Source: Rothia terrae (GTDB taxonomy: Bacteria > Actinomycetota > Actinomycetes > Actinomycetales > Micrococcaceae). From it: a stretch of 64,000 bases of DNA. The notes under the pieces were generated by a model. The model had not been told where the DNA came from, searched no databases, and saw nothing but the letters and a program-made list of their open reading frames with translations. The translations under genes were made by a program, and so were the position numbers. Positions 1-8,995 of the stretch are shown one piece after another. The stretch lies in the NCBI RefSeq assembly GCF_012396615.1, contig NZ_JAAXPV010000008.1, forward strand, positions 1-64,000. Direction: 5' to 3'. Numbering within the stretch: the first letter of the stretch is position 1; each line of letters begins with the position of its first letter.

Positions 1-153
1 GGAGCAACGGTTCTTCCGGTATGGTTTGAGGTTATTTGTAGTGATTTAATCCTCTTATTTTTGCCGCTGGTGGGGCCGTTGTCTAGTTGGTGGGGTGTGG
101 GTGTGTTCCTACTTTTGAATAAGCCTCCAAGTATTATTTATGGTTTTTATTGA
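1..153 (+). CDS. Possible 3' end of an upstream membrane-protein gene (partial)
   Basis: From base 1 the first reading frame stays open for 50 codons and ends in TGA at 151-153. The translation is strongly hydrophobic, with two stretches rich in Leu, Val, Gly and Trp, as at the end of a membrane protein. It points the same way as the glycosyltransferase genes that follow and stops 39 bases before them, so it could be the tail of a polysaccharide flippase, polymerase or other envelope protein. Only the tail is visible and no family motif can be read. The open frame could also be chance in this AT-rich stretch. Confidence 0.35.
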   Translation, partial: GATVLPVWFEVICSDLILLFLPLVGPLSSWWGVGVFLLLNKPPSIIYGFY

Positions 154-192
154 ATATACAATGTTTGAGTGTGATTGCGAGGACAACCGTTC

Positions 193-1128
193 ATGACGGA
201 TTCAGCTGCTGAAGCTAAACGTTTAAAACACGTACCCAAAAAATCGTGGCAGGCCCAAAAGTACACTCAGCTTAAAGCCACAGGACGTAAGTATCTAGCA
301 AAACTTCTTTCGAAAGTTCGCACGGGACCCGAACACTATATGTTCTCACCGCCCCTAGCCAGAGGTGGAAACTGGTTATATGAATGGCTTAAAGCCTACG
401 TTATGCAACAGCACGGGGAAAAATACTTCCTGGTGTTTGAAACGAGCATGGAACCGTGGATCGAAGAATTCCCCAAGCTGAAAGAGCTCACTGCATCTAA
501 GGACCACGTTAAATTTAGAAGTCAACGTTCCATTGCCTTCCACCAAAATTTAGAGGAACATTTTCCAGCTGAATTGCATCGCAGATTCATTTCTGAGTAT
601 CTGCTGTCTTCGCCTCGATTCTTCGAGAGAGTCACCAACGCTCAAAAGTATCTAGGCAAAAATAGTCTTGTAATAAATATCAGACGCGGAGATTATTATT
701 CGGTACCTGAGATTAAATCGGAATACGGCATACCGACGGTTAGGTATGTTCATACCGCTTTAGAGAAAGCGCTTTCTCTTTATACTCCCAGCTCAATATT
801 TATCGTGTCTGATGACCTCAAATGGTGTTCAGAAAATTTGGATTTCCTCAAAGACATTGCTCCTACTTCTTTTACTAAGTATGGGTCAACGATGTACGAC
901 GACTTGGCAATGATGGCGGCTGCCCCAGCACTAATACTGACTAATTCAACGTTTAGCTACTGGGGCGGATACATCGCGCACTGCGTTAACAAGCCCCTTA
1001 CTGTCGCACCTGCTTTCCACTCAGCAAGTTCTACGAGTCTTTACCAGCCGCAATCCCCTATTCAACATATGCCGGATTGGGTTCAGATTACTTCAATTGG
1101 TTCTGCATGGATCGAGCAAGATGATTAA
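193..1128 (+). CDS. Alpha-1,2-fucosyltransferase-like glycosyltransferase (GT11-like)
   Basis: A 311-residue soluble protein resembling the GT11 alpha-1,2-fucosyltransferases, which move fucose from GDP-fucose to a galactose in surface glycans. The sequence shows the family signature VINIRRGDYY near residue 165 (the HxRRGD-type nucleotide-sugar binding motif) and TNSTFSYWGGYIA near residue 250, equivalent to the conserved S/TNSSFSWWGA block. The ATG at 193 is preferred over an in-frame TTG at 175 because GAGGA lies 9 bases upstream of it. The stop codon overlaps the start of the next glycosyltransferase (ATGATTAA), so the two are translationally coupled. Base composition is AT-rich like the rest of the first 6 kb. 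The exact sugar and acceptor are not shown by sequence. Confidence 0.75.
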   Translation: MTDSAAEAKRLKHVPKKSWQAQKYTQLKATGRKYLAKLLSKVRTGPEHYMFSPPLARGGNWLYEWLKAYVMQQHGEKYFLVFETSMEPWIEEFPKLKELTASKDHVKFRSQRSIAFHQNLEEHFPAELHRRFISEYLLSSPRFFERVTNAQKYLGKNSLVINIRRGDYYSVPEIKSEYGIPTVRYVHTALEKALSLYTPSSIFIVSDDLKWCSENLDFLKDIAPTSFTKYGSTMYDDLAMMAAAPALILTNSTFSYWGGYIAHCVNKPLTVAPAFHSASSTSLYQPQSPIQHMPDWVQITSIGSAWIEQDD

Positions 1129-2080
1129 TATTTTACAAAAAGCACGTGACCTCAAACATCGTCGTTATCTTGAGTCTCTCAATGCTCAACGCGCAAAACA
1201 AGCCCAGAATATTCGTTCTAGCCAAGAATTCAAGAACATCTATTCTTCTTTATCTTCGACTTTTACTATTCCCTTTTTGCCAAATGGCCATAAGATATGG
1301 GCAATCGCAATGGTCAAAAATGAGGCGGATATTATTGAACAGACAGTGACCCATCTATTTCACCAGGGCATAGATGCTGCACTGATTGTAGACAACGATT
1401 CCACCGACGACACCTACGAGGTTTTAGAACGGCTGAGTGAAAAATATCCGATTTATCTTGGTAGGGACCGTGAAAAGGCCTACTACCAGTCTGAGAAAAT
1501 GACATGGTTAGCGGATCAAGTAGTCAACGTTGGTGCTGAATGGGTCATTCCTTTTGACGCCGACGAATTCTGGTATGGAGTGAGACAACCGTTAGATACA
1601 CTACTCCGCAAGAACACCAGCTCAGTTTTGTATGCGCCCATTTATAACCAGTTCCCGCTAGAACAGGGTAGTTGGGCTCTTGATAGTCAGCCTCACGCGG
1701 AAGGCAAAATTTGTTTCCGAGCTTTCGAAGGTGCAGTAATTGAGATGGGCAATCATTCGGTGCTGAGACCTGGTCTCCCAGCTAACGGTGAGATAGCAAT
1801 TTTGCATCGCCCTTGGCGCTCATTTGAACAGTTTAAGCGAAAGCTAAGTGAAGGAGCGCAGAGCCTGAGCTTAACAGATATTGCAGCAGAAAAAGGCTAC
1901 CACTGGCGTGCCTTGGGGCAATATAGTGATCAAGAGCTAGAGGATGTATGGAATAAGTTGATAAGCGGAGAAGACGTCCCCGATGCGCTCGCTTGGCGCC
2001 CAACAGGTACGTTACGCCCTCTAAAAGCCGAAGTTCCTGGTAGCTGGTCAGATCTTGGTATAAGCAACCAGGACCTGTGA
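1121..2080 (+). CDS. GT2-like glycosyltransferase (Glyco_tranf_2_4 type)
   Basis: A 319-residue glycosyltransferase of the GT-A fold. AIAMVKNEADII near residue 65 is the nucleotide-binding start of the domain, IVDNDSTDDT near 95 the second conserved block, and FDADEFW near 145 the metal-binding DxD-type motif. This layout matches the Glyco_tranf_2_4 group often found in capsule and cell-wall glycan clusters. The start is the ATG at 1121, overlapping the preceding stop; an in-frame TTG at 1097 lies inside the fucosyltransferase gene and is unlikely. It is clearly paralogous to the gene at 5014-5979 (same QSEKMT and PFDADEFWY blocks). Sugar donor and acceptor are unknown. Confidence 0.8.
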   Translation: MINILQKARDLKHRRYLESLNAQRAKQAQNIRSSQEFKNIYSSLSSTFTIPFLPNGHKIWAIAMVKNEADIIEQTVTHLFHQGIDAALIVDNDSTDDTYEVLERLSEKYPIYLGRDREKAYYQSEKMTWLADQVVNVGAEWVIPFDADEFWYGVRQPLDTLLRKNTSSVLYAPIYNQFPLEQGSWALDSQPHAEGKICFRAFEGAVIEMGNHSVLRPGLPANGEIAILHRPWRSFEQFKRKLSEGAQSLSLTDIAAEKGYHWRALGQYSDQELEDVWNKLISGEDVPDALAWRPTGTLRPLKAEVPGSWSDLGISNQDL

Positions 2081-2106
2081 GTCCGTCGAACAGAGGGTGT
2101 TCCGAT

Positions 2107-3918
2107 TTATCCGAGCTTGCCAAGCTCAACAAGATGAGCAAATTCTGAGTTTGCTTGATAAACCTGCTCAAACGTACCGATATTTTGGATTCTGCCCTGT
2201 GAGAGAAAAACTAGCTGGTCTACGTTCCGTACCGTTGAAAGACGGTGAGCAACCACAATGACTGTGATTTCCTGAGAGAGCTTGTTGATAGCCTGCGTAA
2301 TTTTATGCTCGGTATCATTATCTAACGCAGAGGTGGCCTCATCGAGCACAAGCAAAGAAGGACGACGATAGATAGCGCGAGCGATTCCAAGACGCTGACG
2401 TTGGCCACCTGAAAGCCTTGTTCCATGCTCGCCAATCATCTGGTCGAGTCCATGTTCCATGGAGTTCACAACGTCTTCAAGTTCTGCCATACGAACGCAT
2501 TCCCAAACGCGTTTCTCATCGATTTCCTCGTCTTTAAGACCAAAAGCAATAGCTTCTTTAATAGTCGAATCCCCCAAAAATACGTTTTGAGGTACGTAGC
2601 CTACGTGTGAGAACCATCCAGATAAATCTGCACTGATAGGTTTCCCGTTACAGAAAATCTCACCAGCAGTAGGTGTAAAAAGCCCCAGAATGAGATCGAC
2701 AAGGGTTGTTTTGCCAGAACCAGAGCTTCCGACAAACGCAAGTGAAGAGCCATGAGGAACTCGAAGATTAATATTTGATAGCACCTCTTTATCGCTATCA
2801 GGATATCTAAAGTAAAGATTTTTAACATCGAGTGTTACAGGTTGCGATTGTTGATTCACAAGAGCAAAAGACCCAATAGTAGGCTCACCGGATAGCAACT
2901 CTAACGGTTCATTCCCGTTCATCCGATGCAGTTCCTCTTCTACGATCTCCATAGCTTTAGAACCGATACGAACATTACCAAGTGACGCTACAAGGCGGGT
3001 AAAACTTGGCAAAACGCGCACGCATGCACCGGCGAAGAGAAGCAAATAGGGCGCCGATGAGACGCCATCTTTAGCAACAAGATAGCCTAAAATTAGAGCG
3101 ATACCTACAATAAAAATAATCTCCAATAGATATTTAGGAACATCTTGATAGAAAGCAGATTTGCGAGATGCATCAACCGCTATTAGGCGCTTCGTCTGGT
3201 ACTTGTACACATAACGGTCGGTGACACCATGCATCCGGTTTTCACGGAAACCAACGATTGATTCGAGTGCTGTGTTCATAGCTGCCACAGAGGCTTCCAT
3301 GGTTTTTACACCTTGCACGGTGTTCTTTTTACGCAGGAAGTGTTGAAGCAGAAACGCTACTATTCCAAAGTAAGTAAAGGCTAATAAAGCAGTTGTGGGC
3401 ATAACAGCAAGTAATAAACCGAGCAGGGTAATGATGCTGAATAGCTCACCACAAGCTGCCAGAACCCCTCCCGCGTAAGCGGTATACGCTTGCCCAGTGG
3501 CATCGTTAATTGTTCGCAAAACCTCAGCAGTAGTACGAGTCCGGTATACGAGGTAGGGTTCGTGCATCGTCCTTCGCAACAGGGCAACAGAAGTAGCTGC
3601 TTGCTGATGGGAGGTGAAGCCAGTACTCCACCACTTAACGGCGAGAGAAAAGATCCCCTTAAACACAAAGCTCAGTACAAGGAATACGCTCATATAAAGA
3701 ATAAGCGTTTCGCGCGCAGGGTTGCCAAGCAGCTGAGAAATACGTTGCAAATATCCCGTAAGTTCTTCATCTGTTGCTAGCTGGATAATAGGCATAATGA
3801 CGGCAATGCCGACCATATCGAGCAGTGCCACACAAAAGAGCGCCAAAACGTTAATAATTAGGATGTAAAATTTTTTACCCGGAAACAACAAGCGCATTCG
3901 CTGGTAAATCAAAGACAC
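2107..3918 (-). CDS. ABC transporter, fused permease and ATPase (polysaccharide or lipid-linked glycan exporter/flippase type)
   Basis: A 603-residue half transporter with an N-terminal membrane domain of about six helices (residues 15-310) and a C-terminal ATPase. The ATPase shows Walker A GSSGSGKTT near 400, signature LSGGQRQR near 503, Walker B LLVLDEAT near 522 and the switch VVAHRLST near 553, all intact. Exporters of this build (MsbA and PglK types) work as dimers and move lipids or lipid-linked oligosaccharides across the membrane. Between glycosyltransferase and acyltransferase genes, a flippase for a glycan intermediate is the likely role, but this is inferred from context. It lies ten bases downstream of the acyltransferase on the same strand. 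It converges on the 1121-2080 gene with no clear terminator between. Confidence 0.85.
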   Translation of the reverse strand: MSLIYQRMRLLFPGKKFYILIINVLALFCVALLDMVGIAVIMPIIQLATDEELTGYLQRISQLLGNPARETLILYMSVFLVLSFVFKGIFSLAVKWWSTGFTSHQQAATSVALLRRTMHEPYLVYRTRTTAEVLRTINDATGQAYTAYAGGVLAACGELFSIITLLGLLLAVMPTTALLAFTYFGIVAFLLQHFLRKKNTVQGVKTMEASVAAMNTALESIVGFRENRMHGVTDRYVYKYQTKRLIAVDASRKSAFYQDVPKYLLEIIFIVGIALILGYLVAKDGVSSAPYLLLFAGACVRVLPSFTRLVASLGNVRIGSKAMEIVEEELHRMNGNEPLELLSGEPTIGSFALVNQQSQPVTLDVKNLYFRYPDSDKEVLSNINLRVPHGSSLAFVGSSGSGKTTLVDLILGLFTPTAGEIFCNGKPISADLSGWFSHVGYVPQNVFLGDSTIKEAIAFGLKDEEIDEKRVWECVRMAELEDVVNSMEHGLDQMIGEHGTRLSGGQRQRLGIARAIYRRPSLLVLDEATSALDNDTEHKITQAINKLSQEITVIVVAHRLSTVRNVDQLVFLSQGRIQNIGTFEQVYQANSEFAHLVELGKLG

Positions 3919-3928
3919 AGTATTATGC

Positions 3929-5017
3929 CTACTTTCCAGTATGAAGAACTATAGCTCTATGGGCAGGCTTTTCGATGAGAACGTGAGCCATAGCAGCAAT
4001 CAATGCGGATAGAATCAGAGCCAAGCATGCTAGCACCATTCCTGATAGTTGCCATTGCGATAAGGACGCTACCCATTCTAAGTTAACAATAACTAATTCA
4101 TGAGCTAGATAAAACGCAAAGCTTATTTCTCCTGCTTTAACCAGAATTTTATGAAAAATTGGCTTTTTAGAAAATTTATTTCCCTGCGATCGTTTAACAT
4201 CGTTAAAGGCACACATGGCAATCAGTAAAGCAAATGACGGTGTGCAAATATAACTAGTCATAGTCTGGTTAAGTTGTAAATTAGACAGAATATACACTAT
4301 CAGCAGGGATACTAAACCAGCGCCCATAATGAGGGCTAAAGATTTAAACCTGGTGATGTCTCCAGCACCAGAGTTCTCCATCAGTTGCCGAACTATGTAT
4401 GCGGTCGCAACTCCCAATATAAATTCAGGTAAACGTGCAATAGGATGAGCGTATGTAAGGACGTCTACATAGTTAGACTGCACCGATAACATCGTTGAAG
4501 CAAAAACGATACAAAGACTAACTGTAAGAAGAGAAACTAAGGGATTCCTCTTACCAGTAGAGCTATACAGATACTTCAAAATAAATGGTGTCAAAGCATA
4601 AAAGAACACTTCGCAACTGAGAGACCAGCTTACAGAATTATACGAAAATACATATCCCCAATCAGGAATCCAACTTTGAATTAGCAAGATATTGGGAAAT
4701 AAGCTGAGAATATTTCTGCTATACGAAATTACAGGCAATAGCAGAGCTAGAAATAGAAAAAACAAATGAAGAGGATAGATTCTAGCTCCTCGGCGAATAT
4801 AATATGTCTTCGGTTTCATTGAAGGTTCATAAGACCAGGTCAGCACAAAACCTGATAGCACAAAAAAGAGAGAGACACCCACATACCCTACTGAAAATAG
4901 CTCCTTGTGGGGAAGCCATTGGGTATTGTGGTTGATGTGATATACAAAGACAAATAGGGCAGCAAATGCTCTGATTTGAGTCAAAGAATCCAAACGTCTG
5001 ACGGGCACGTTAATCAC
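3929..5017 (-). CDS. Membrane O-acyltransferase (acyltransferase family 3, OafA-like)
   Basis: A 362-residue integral membrane protein with roughly ten hydrophobic helices. The N-terminal blocks RAFAALFVFVYHINH and VGVSLFFVLSGFVL are typical of acyltransferase family 3, where the conserved His (here in the YHINH block) is essential. Family members put acetyl or other acyl groups on sugars of surface polysaccharides or peptidoglycan. There is no extra SGNH domain, so it is the membrane part alone. Its start overlaps the stop of the upstream GT2 gene by four bases (ATGA), giving one operon with 5014-5979 and the ABC transporter. The coding region is markedly AT-rich compared with the rest of the window. 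Confidence 0.85.
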   Translation of the reverse strand: MINVPVRRLDSLTQIRAFAALFVFVYHINHNTQWLPHKELFSVGYVGVSLFFVLSGFVLTWSYEPSMKPKTYYIRRGARIYPLHLFFLFLALLLPVISYSRNILSLFPNILLIQSWIPDWGYVFSYNSVSWSLSCEVFFYALTPFILKYLYSSTGKRNPLVSLLTVSLCIVFASTMLSVQSNYVDVLTYAHPIARLPEFILGVATAYIVRQLMENSGAGDITRFKSLALIMGAGLVSLLIVYILSNLQLNQTMTSYICTPSFALLIAMCAFNDVKRSQGNKFSKKPIFHKILVKAGEISFAFYLAHELVIVNLEWVASLSQWQLSGMVLACLALILSALIAAMAHVLIEKPAHRAIVLHTGK

Positions 5018-5979
5018 CGATCTCCCTGCATCATATCAACTACGCCTTGCCAAGTTTTAGCGCGGAGAAAACGTCCAGTTCTCATCGGTCCCTCGGCTTT
5101 GAAATGGATTCTTGGCTCAGGTTTTCCCGCCACAATTTTTTTCCATACGTCCGCAATGTCCTGATAGGTAAGTCCCGCTCCAGCTGCCCAATGAGGGGTA
5201 ATAATACTTGTGTCACGCCCAGTCTGCTCGGCACCTTCAAATCCCTGTGCAAACTTACGACGGATTTGGTCTTTACCTCGGTAAATCAGATGAACGATAT
5301 CTAGTCCAGTGCTACGACTGCCAAGGCGCGCAACATCATGGTTACCTCGTACTACTACAGCCAAAGGATGCGCACGAAAAGCAATCTTTCCGGGGAATGA
5401 ATTAGCACTATCCATCATTAATTCAGTATTTATTAGGTCAAATGGAGAATCCTGCGTCGGGACAGTGTGATGAAGATGCGCATACACAACAAAGTCAGGG
5501 CAGTGAAGGAAAAAATCTTTCAAAGTGCCATCTTGCGCATACCAAAACTCATCTGCATCAAACGGAACTACCCATCTTGCTCCCCTACTCCACGCAAGGA
5601 AAGCAAGGTGCGTCATTTTTTCCGATTGAAGATAAGCTACCGTGCTATCACGCAACACAATAATTCTTGAGTCACGATTAGCAAGATCTACTAGATATTC
5701 AAAAGTGCCATCATCAGAGAGATTATCTGCAATAAGTAAATAGTCCACTCCTTGCGCCAGAAGGTGTTCAACAACGTAGGGCAAAACGTCCAACTCATTT
5801 TTGACCATAGCAATACCCCAGACAGAGCCGCGGGTGGAAGCAAAAGTTGGCATCCTCGTCTCAGTAATAAAACCGCGTGAAGCCTTTATTTGATCTGCTA
5901 CGGCGCTCACCGAGGCTCGTTGTTTGCAGGAATAACTTATCTGGCCAAGCTCGGTACGGATGGCGGAAAACTTCAACAT
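5014..5979 (-). CDS. GT2-like glycosyltransferase, paralogue of the gene at 1121-2080
   Basis: A 321-residue GT-A type glycosyltransferase with WGIAMVKNELDVLPYV near residue 54, IADNLSDDGT near 80, YLQSEKMT near 115 and VPFDADEFWY near 135. These match block for block the gene at 1121-2080 in inverted orientation, so the two probably arose by duplication. It opens the leftward operon GT2, acyltransferase, ABC transporter. The ATG at 5979 follows an AT-rich spacer; no strong ribosome site is evident. Substrate is unknown; a sugar transfer within a surface-glycan pathway is inferred from the neighbours. Confidence 0.8.
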   Translation of the reverse strand: MLKFSAIRTELGQISYSCKQRASVSAVADQIKASRGFITETRMPTFASTRGSVWGIAMVKNELDVLPYVVEHLLAQGVDYLLIADNLSDDGTFEYLVDLANRDSRIIVLRDSTVAYLQSEKMTHLAFLAWSRGARWVVPFDADEFWYAQDGTLKDFFLHCPDFVVYAHLHHTVPTQDSPFDLINTELMMDSANSFPGKIAFRAHPLAVVVRGNHDVARLGSRSTGLDIVHLIYRGKDQIRRKFAQGFEGAEQTGRDTSIITPHWAAGAGLTYQDIADVWKKIVAGKPEPRIHFKAEGPMRTGRFLRAKTWQGVVDMMQGDR

Positions 5980-6190
5980 ACGGAATTACTCTTTTGGGCG
6001 GGGGAAATACATAGCGTCGTACTAAGGTGCGCTAAGTGTAAGTTTACTCAAGGTTGAGAAACTTTCAGTATTATTTTCTATTGGTGTCCTGCCGATGCGA
6101 TATCACCTGCTCAGGTAAAAGATAAGTTACTTTCCAATAACATATCTATTTATCGGCCTAGTCACATAACAAATTCTCTTGGACTATTAA

Positions 6191-6227
6191 TAAGGCCCCC
6201 GAGCAATTGAAATGCTCGAGGGCCTTA
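6191..6227 (-). terminator. Terminator downstream of prs
   Basis: A 15-base stem (TAAGGCCCCCGAGCA against TGCTCGAGGGCCTTA) with a short AT loop lies just past the prs stop. The spacer between it and the glycan operon is AT-rich and shows nothing else. Confidence 0.8.
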
Positions 6228-6238
6228 CAGGTAAATAG

Positions 6239-7225
6239 CTAGTTCGAACGCCCGTTGAACAGGCTGGTCACTGAGCCTTCGTCGAAGACTTCCTTGATTG
6301 CGCGGGCAATCAGGGGCGCAATTGACAGGACGGTCAGGTTATCGAACATCTGGTCTTCACGAAGCGGCAGGGTGTTGGTAACAACTACTTCGCTTGCGCC
6401 GCAGCTGCCCAGGCGCTCTGCTGCAGGTGATGAGAACACAGCGTGAGTTGCCGCGATAATAACGTCCTTAGCACCACGGTCCTTGAGAACCTTGACAGCG
6501 CCAGCGATGGTTCCGCCGGTATCGATCATGTCGTCGATAAGCACACAGACGCGTCCTTCAACGTCGCCTACAACGGTCTTTGAAACAGCCTGGTTGGGTA
6601 CGTTAACGTCACGAGTCTTGTGAACGAACGCAAGAGGTGCACCCCCCAGCAGTTCAGCCCACTGCTCCGCCACACGCACGCGACCGGTATCGGGTGAAAC
6701 CACGGTGACGTTATTAACGTCGTCCACGCGGCTCTTGATGTGGTCTGCAAGAAGCGGAATAGCCATCAGGTGATCAACGGGACCGTCAAAGAAACCCTGA
6801 ATCTGCGCGGTGTGCAGGTCAACGCTCATTAAACGGTCAGCGCCAGCAGTCTTGTACAAATCAGACATGAGGCGAGCTGAGATAGGCTCACGGCCCTTGT
6901 GCTTCTTGTCCTGACGTGCATAAGGGTAGAACGGTGAAACCACGGTGATTGAACGAGCTGATGCACGCTTGAGCGAGTCAATCATAATCAGCTGTTCCAT
7001 CATGGCATCGTTAATCGGTGCCGGGTGAGACTGAATCACGAAGGCGTCTTTACCGCGAACGGACTCTTCAAAACGAACGTAGGTCTCGCCGTTAGCAAAA
7101 GTGTAAGCAGAGCTGGGCAGAACCTCGTTACCGAGTTCTGCAGCGATCTGTTCTGCAAGTTCAGGATGCGCGCGGCCAGAGACCAACGCCATCTTCTTTT
7201 CGCCCGGATTCGTAATCTCAGTCAT
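6239..7225 (-). CDS. prs: Ribose-phosphate pyrophosphokinase (PRPP synthetase)
   Basis: 328 residues, the usual length. It makes PRPP from ribose 5-phosphate and ATP for purine, pyrimidine, NAD, His and Trp synthesis and, in actinobacteria, for decaprenylphosphoryl-arabinose. Visible signatures are FANGETYVRFEESVRG, the catalytic flexible-loop region PYARQDKKHKGREPIS near residue 110, DLHTAQIQGFF, and the PRPP-binding loop VLIDDMIDTGGT near 230. Its ATG overlaps the glmU stop by one base (TAATG), so prs is translated from the glmU transcript, an arrangement conserved in many actinobacteria. An AAGGACGC motif lies within it at 6551. Confidence 0.97.
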   Translation of the reverse strand: MTEITNPGEKKMALVSGRAHPELAEQIAAELGNEVLPSSAYTFANGETYVRFEESVRGKDAFVIQSHPAPINDAMMEQLIMIDSLKRASARSITVVSPFYPYARQDKKHKGREPISARLMSDLYKTAGADRLMSVDLHTAQIQGFFDGPVDHLMAIPLLADHIKSRVDDVNNVTVVSPDTGRVRVAEQWAELLGGAPLAFVHKTRDVNVPNQAVSKTVVGDVEGRVCVLIDDMIDTGGTIAGAVKVLKDRGAKDVIIAATHAVFSSPAAERLGSCGASEVVVTNTLPLREDQMFDNLTVLSIAPLIARAIKEVFDEGSVTSLFNGRSN

Positions 7226-8706
7226 TACTGGTTGTCGCTTTCCTTAGCTGAGGACGCTGAACCCTTCGCTTCAGCAGCAAGTGCTGCCTCTGCTGCCTCG
7301 GTTCCAGCACGCTTTTCAATTACCCAGCGCTCGATATTGCGCTGAGGAGCTTCATTAATCGCCAGGGCACCAGCGGGGACGTCCTTACGAATTACTGTAC
7401 CAGCGCCAGAGTAAGCTCCGTCACCAACGTTTACGGGAGCAACGTACATGTTGTCTGATCCCATACGAACGTTGTTGCCAACGATTGAGCGGTGCTTATT
7501 GACGCCATCGTAGTTAACGAATACAGATGCCGCACCGATGTTAGAGTTTTCGCCGATAGTGACATCGCCTGCGTATGAGAGGTGAGGAAGCTTAGAACCG
7601 TTGCCGATTTCAGTATTCTTAGTCTCTACGAAGGTACCGATCTTGCCCTTAACACCGAGCTTGGTGCCGGGACGCAGGTAAGCAAAGGGGCCAACAGTTG
7701 CATCGGCTGCGATTTCTGAGTCAGAACCCTCGGTACGGGAAATCTTGACGTTCTCCCCCACCTTGACGTTCTTGAGGGTGGTGTCGGGGCCGACTACCGA
7801 ACCAGTTGCGATGTGAGTGGTTCCCTGCAGATGAGTACCAGGAAGAATGGTGACATCGTTTTCGATGGTGACGGTAACGTCAATCCAGGTGCTTTCGGGG
7901 TCAACGATGGTCACGCCGTTACGCATATGCATCTCAGTCAGACGCTCGTTGAGCTTACGCCCCAGCTGAGCCAGCTGAACACGATCGTTTGCGCCTTCAA
8001 CTTCCCAGCGATCATCGATGTCGAGTGCAAGAGTGCGGAAGCCATCTTGACGAGCGATTGCCAGAACGTCGGTGATGTACTTTTCGCCCTGTGCATTGTC
8101 GGTAGTGACACGAGTCAGTGAGTCGCGCAAAACCTTTGCATCAAATGCGTAAATGCCAGAGTTAATTTCGGTAATCGCCAGCTGCTCTGGAGTAGCGTCC
8201 TTTGCCTCAACGATAGCGGTGACTTCACCAGCTTCGTTACGCACGATGCGGCCGTATGAACCGGGCTGATCCAAGTTGGTGGTCAAAACGGTAACAGCGT
8301 TTTTGCCTTCTTCATGAAAAGCAATCAGCTTGCGCAAAGTCTCGGTCTTGAGCAAGGGAACATCGCCATAGGTTACAACGACGGTGCCCTCTACTTCGCT
8401 ACCCTCAGCGTCCAGACCCAACAGACCCACTTCAACAGCGCGTCCGGTACCGGGAATATCATCCTGATCAACGATGGTTGCAGCTGAGTCAAAAGCTGAA
8501 ACATGCTCAGCCACCTTATCACGCTGGTGACGCACAACAACAGCCAAATTTTTGGGATCAAGTTCACGAGCAACAGCTACCGCGTGCTCAACCATGGAAC
8601 GGCCACCAATGGGGTGCATTACCTTGGGAGTTGCGGATTTCATGCGAGTTCCAGCCCCAGCAGCCAGAACGATAACAGCAGATGGAACGTTTGCTGCGGT
8701 AGTCAC
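7225..8706 (-). CDS. glmU: Bifunctional GlmU: GlcNAc-1-P uridylyltransferase / GlcN-1-P acetyltransferase
   Basis: 493 residues from the GTG at 8706. It makes UDP-GlcNAc, the first dedicated precursor of peptidoglycan. The N-terminal uridylyltransferase begins with VIVLAAGAGTRMKS and continues with KVMHPIGGRSM. The C-terminal half is a left-handed beta-helix of hexapeptide repeats with the acetyltransferase blocks LRPGTKLG, KNTEIG, HLSYAGD and NIGAASVFVNYDG. AGGAG at 8717-8721 could serve either the GTG at 8706 (10-base spacing) or a TTG at 8712 (4-base spacing). Any longer start would run into the tRNA-Gln gene. A tail of about 30 Ala/Glu-rich residues follows the catalytic domain. Confidence 0.96.
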   Translation of the reverse strand: MTTAANVPSAVIVLAAGAGTRMKSATPKVMHPIGGRSMVEHAVAVARELDPKNLAVVVRHQRDKVAEHVSAFDSAATIVDQDDIPGTGRAVEVGLLGLDAEGSEVEGTVVVTYGDVPLLKTETLRKLIAFHEEGKNAVTVLTTNLDQPGSYGRIVRNEAGEVTAIVEAKDATPEQLAITEINSGIYAFDAKVLRDSLTRVTTDNAQGEKYITDVLAIARQDGFRTLALDIDDRWEVEGANDRVQLAQLGRKLNERLTEMHMRNGVTIVDPESTWIDVTVTIENDVTILPGTHLQGTTHIATGSVVGPDTTLKNVKVGENVKISRTEGSDSEIAADATVGPFAYLRPGTKLGVKGKIGTFVETKNTEIGNGSKLPHLSYAGDVTIGENSNIGAASVFVNYDGVNKHRSIVGNNVRMGSDNMYVAPVNVGDGAYSGAGTVIRKDVPAGALAINEAPQRNIERWVIEKRAGTEAAEAALAAEAKGSASSAKESDNQ

Positions 8707-8776
8707 AGTCAAGGAACTCCTATAAATCAGTTGGGAGCACTTGCACGTTATCGGAAGGTAAACGTGAAAGTCTTGC

Positions 8777-8847
8777 TCCGCCACTAGGACTCGAACCTAG
8801 AATAACGGCTCCAAAGGCCGCTGTGTTGCCGATTACACCATGGCGGA
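8777..8847 (-). tRNA. tRNA-Gln (anticodon TTG)
   Basis: On the minus strand 71 bases fold as a cloverleaf: acceptor arms TCCGCCA and TGGCGGA pair perfectly, the T-arm is CTAGG TTCGAGT CCTAG, and the anticodon loop CTTTGGA carries TTG, reading CAA. CCA is not encoded. It lies about 70 bases upstream of glmU on the same strand and may share its transcript. Confidence 0.95.
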
Positions 8848-8983
8848 TTAGCTGGAAAAGTAAGCGGTTACTCAACCAACAGATGAAAATACTACCAAAA
8901 CATACGGTGTTCCCCAAAGCTTGACTCTCAAAGTCACGGAGGAAACTTATCTCACAGGATGTTTATGCCATAGACATACCTAG

Positions 8984-8995
8984 TACCCTTAGAGG
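8984..8995 (+). promoter_or_regulatory. Leaderless -10 box for the ABC-F gene
   Basis: TACCCT at 8984-8989 is followed by six bases and then the GTG at 8996. This is the TANNNT-N6-start pattern expected if transcription begins at the start codon. No ribosome-binding site at a usable distance is present. Confidence 0.6.

Noticed and set aside
1833-2171. Minus-strand frame over the end of the GT2 gene
   Set aside because: Overlaps a well supported gene and the ABC transporter end; no motif.
8713-8784. Longer GlmU start
   Set aside because: Would run into the tRNA-Gln gene and lacks a ribosome site.
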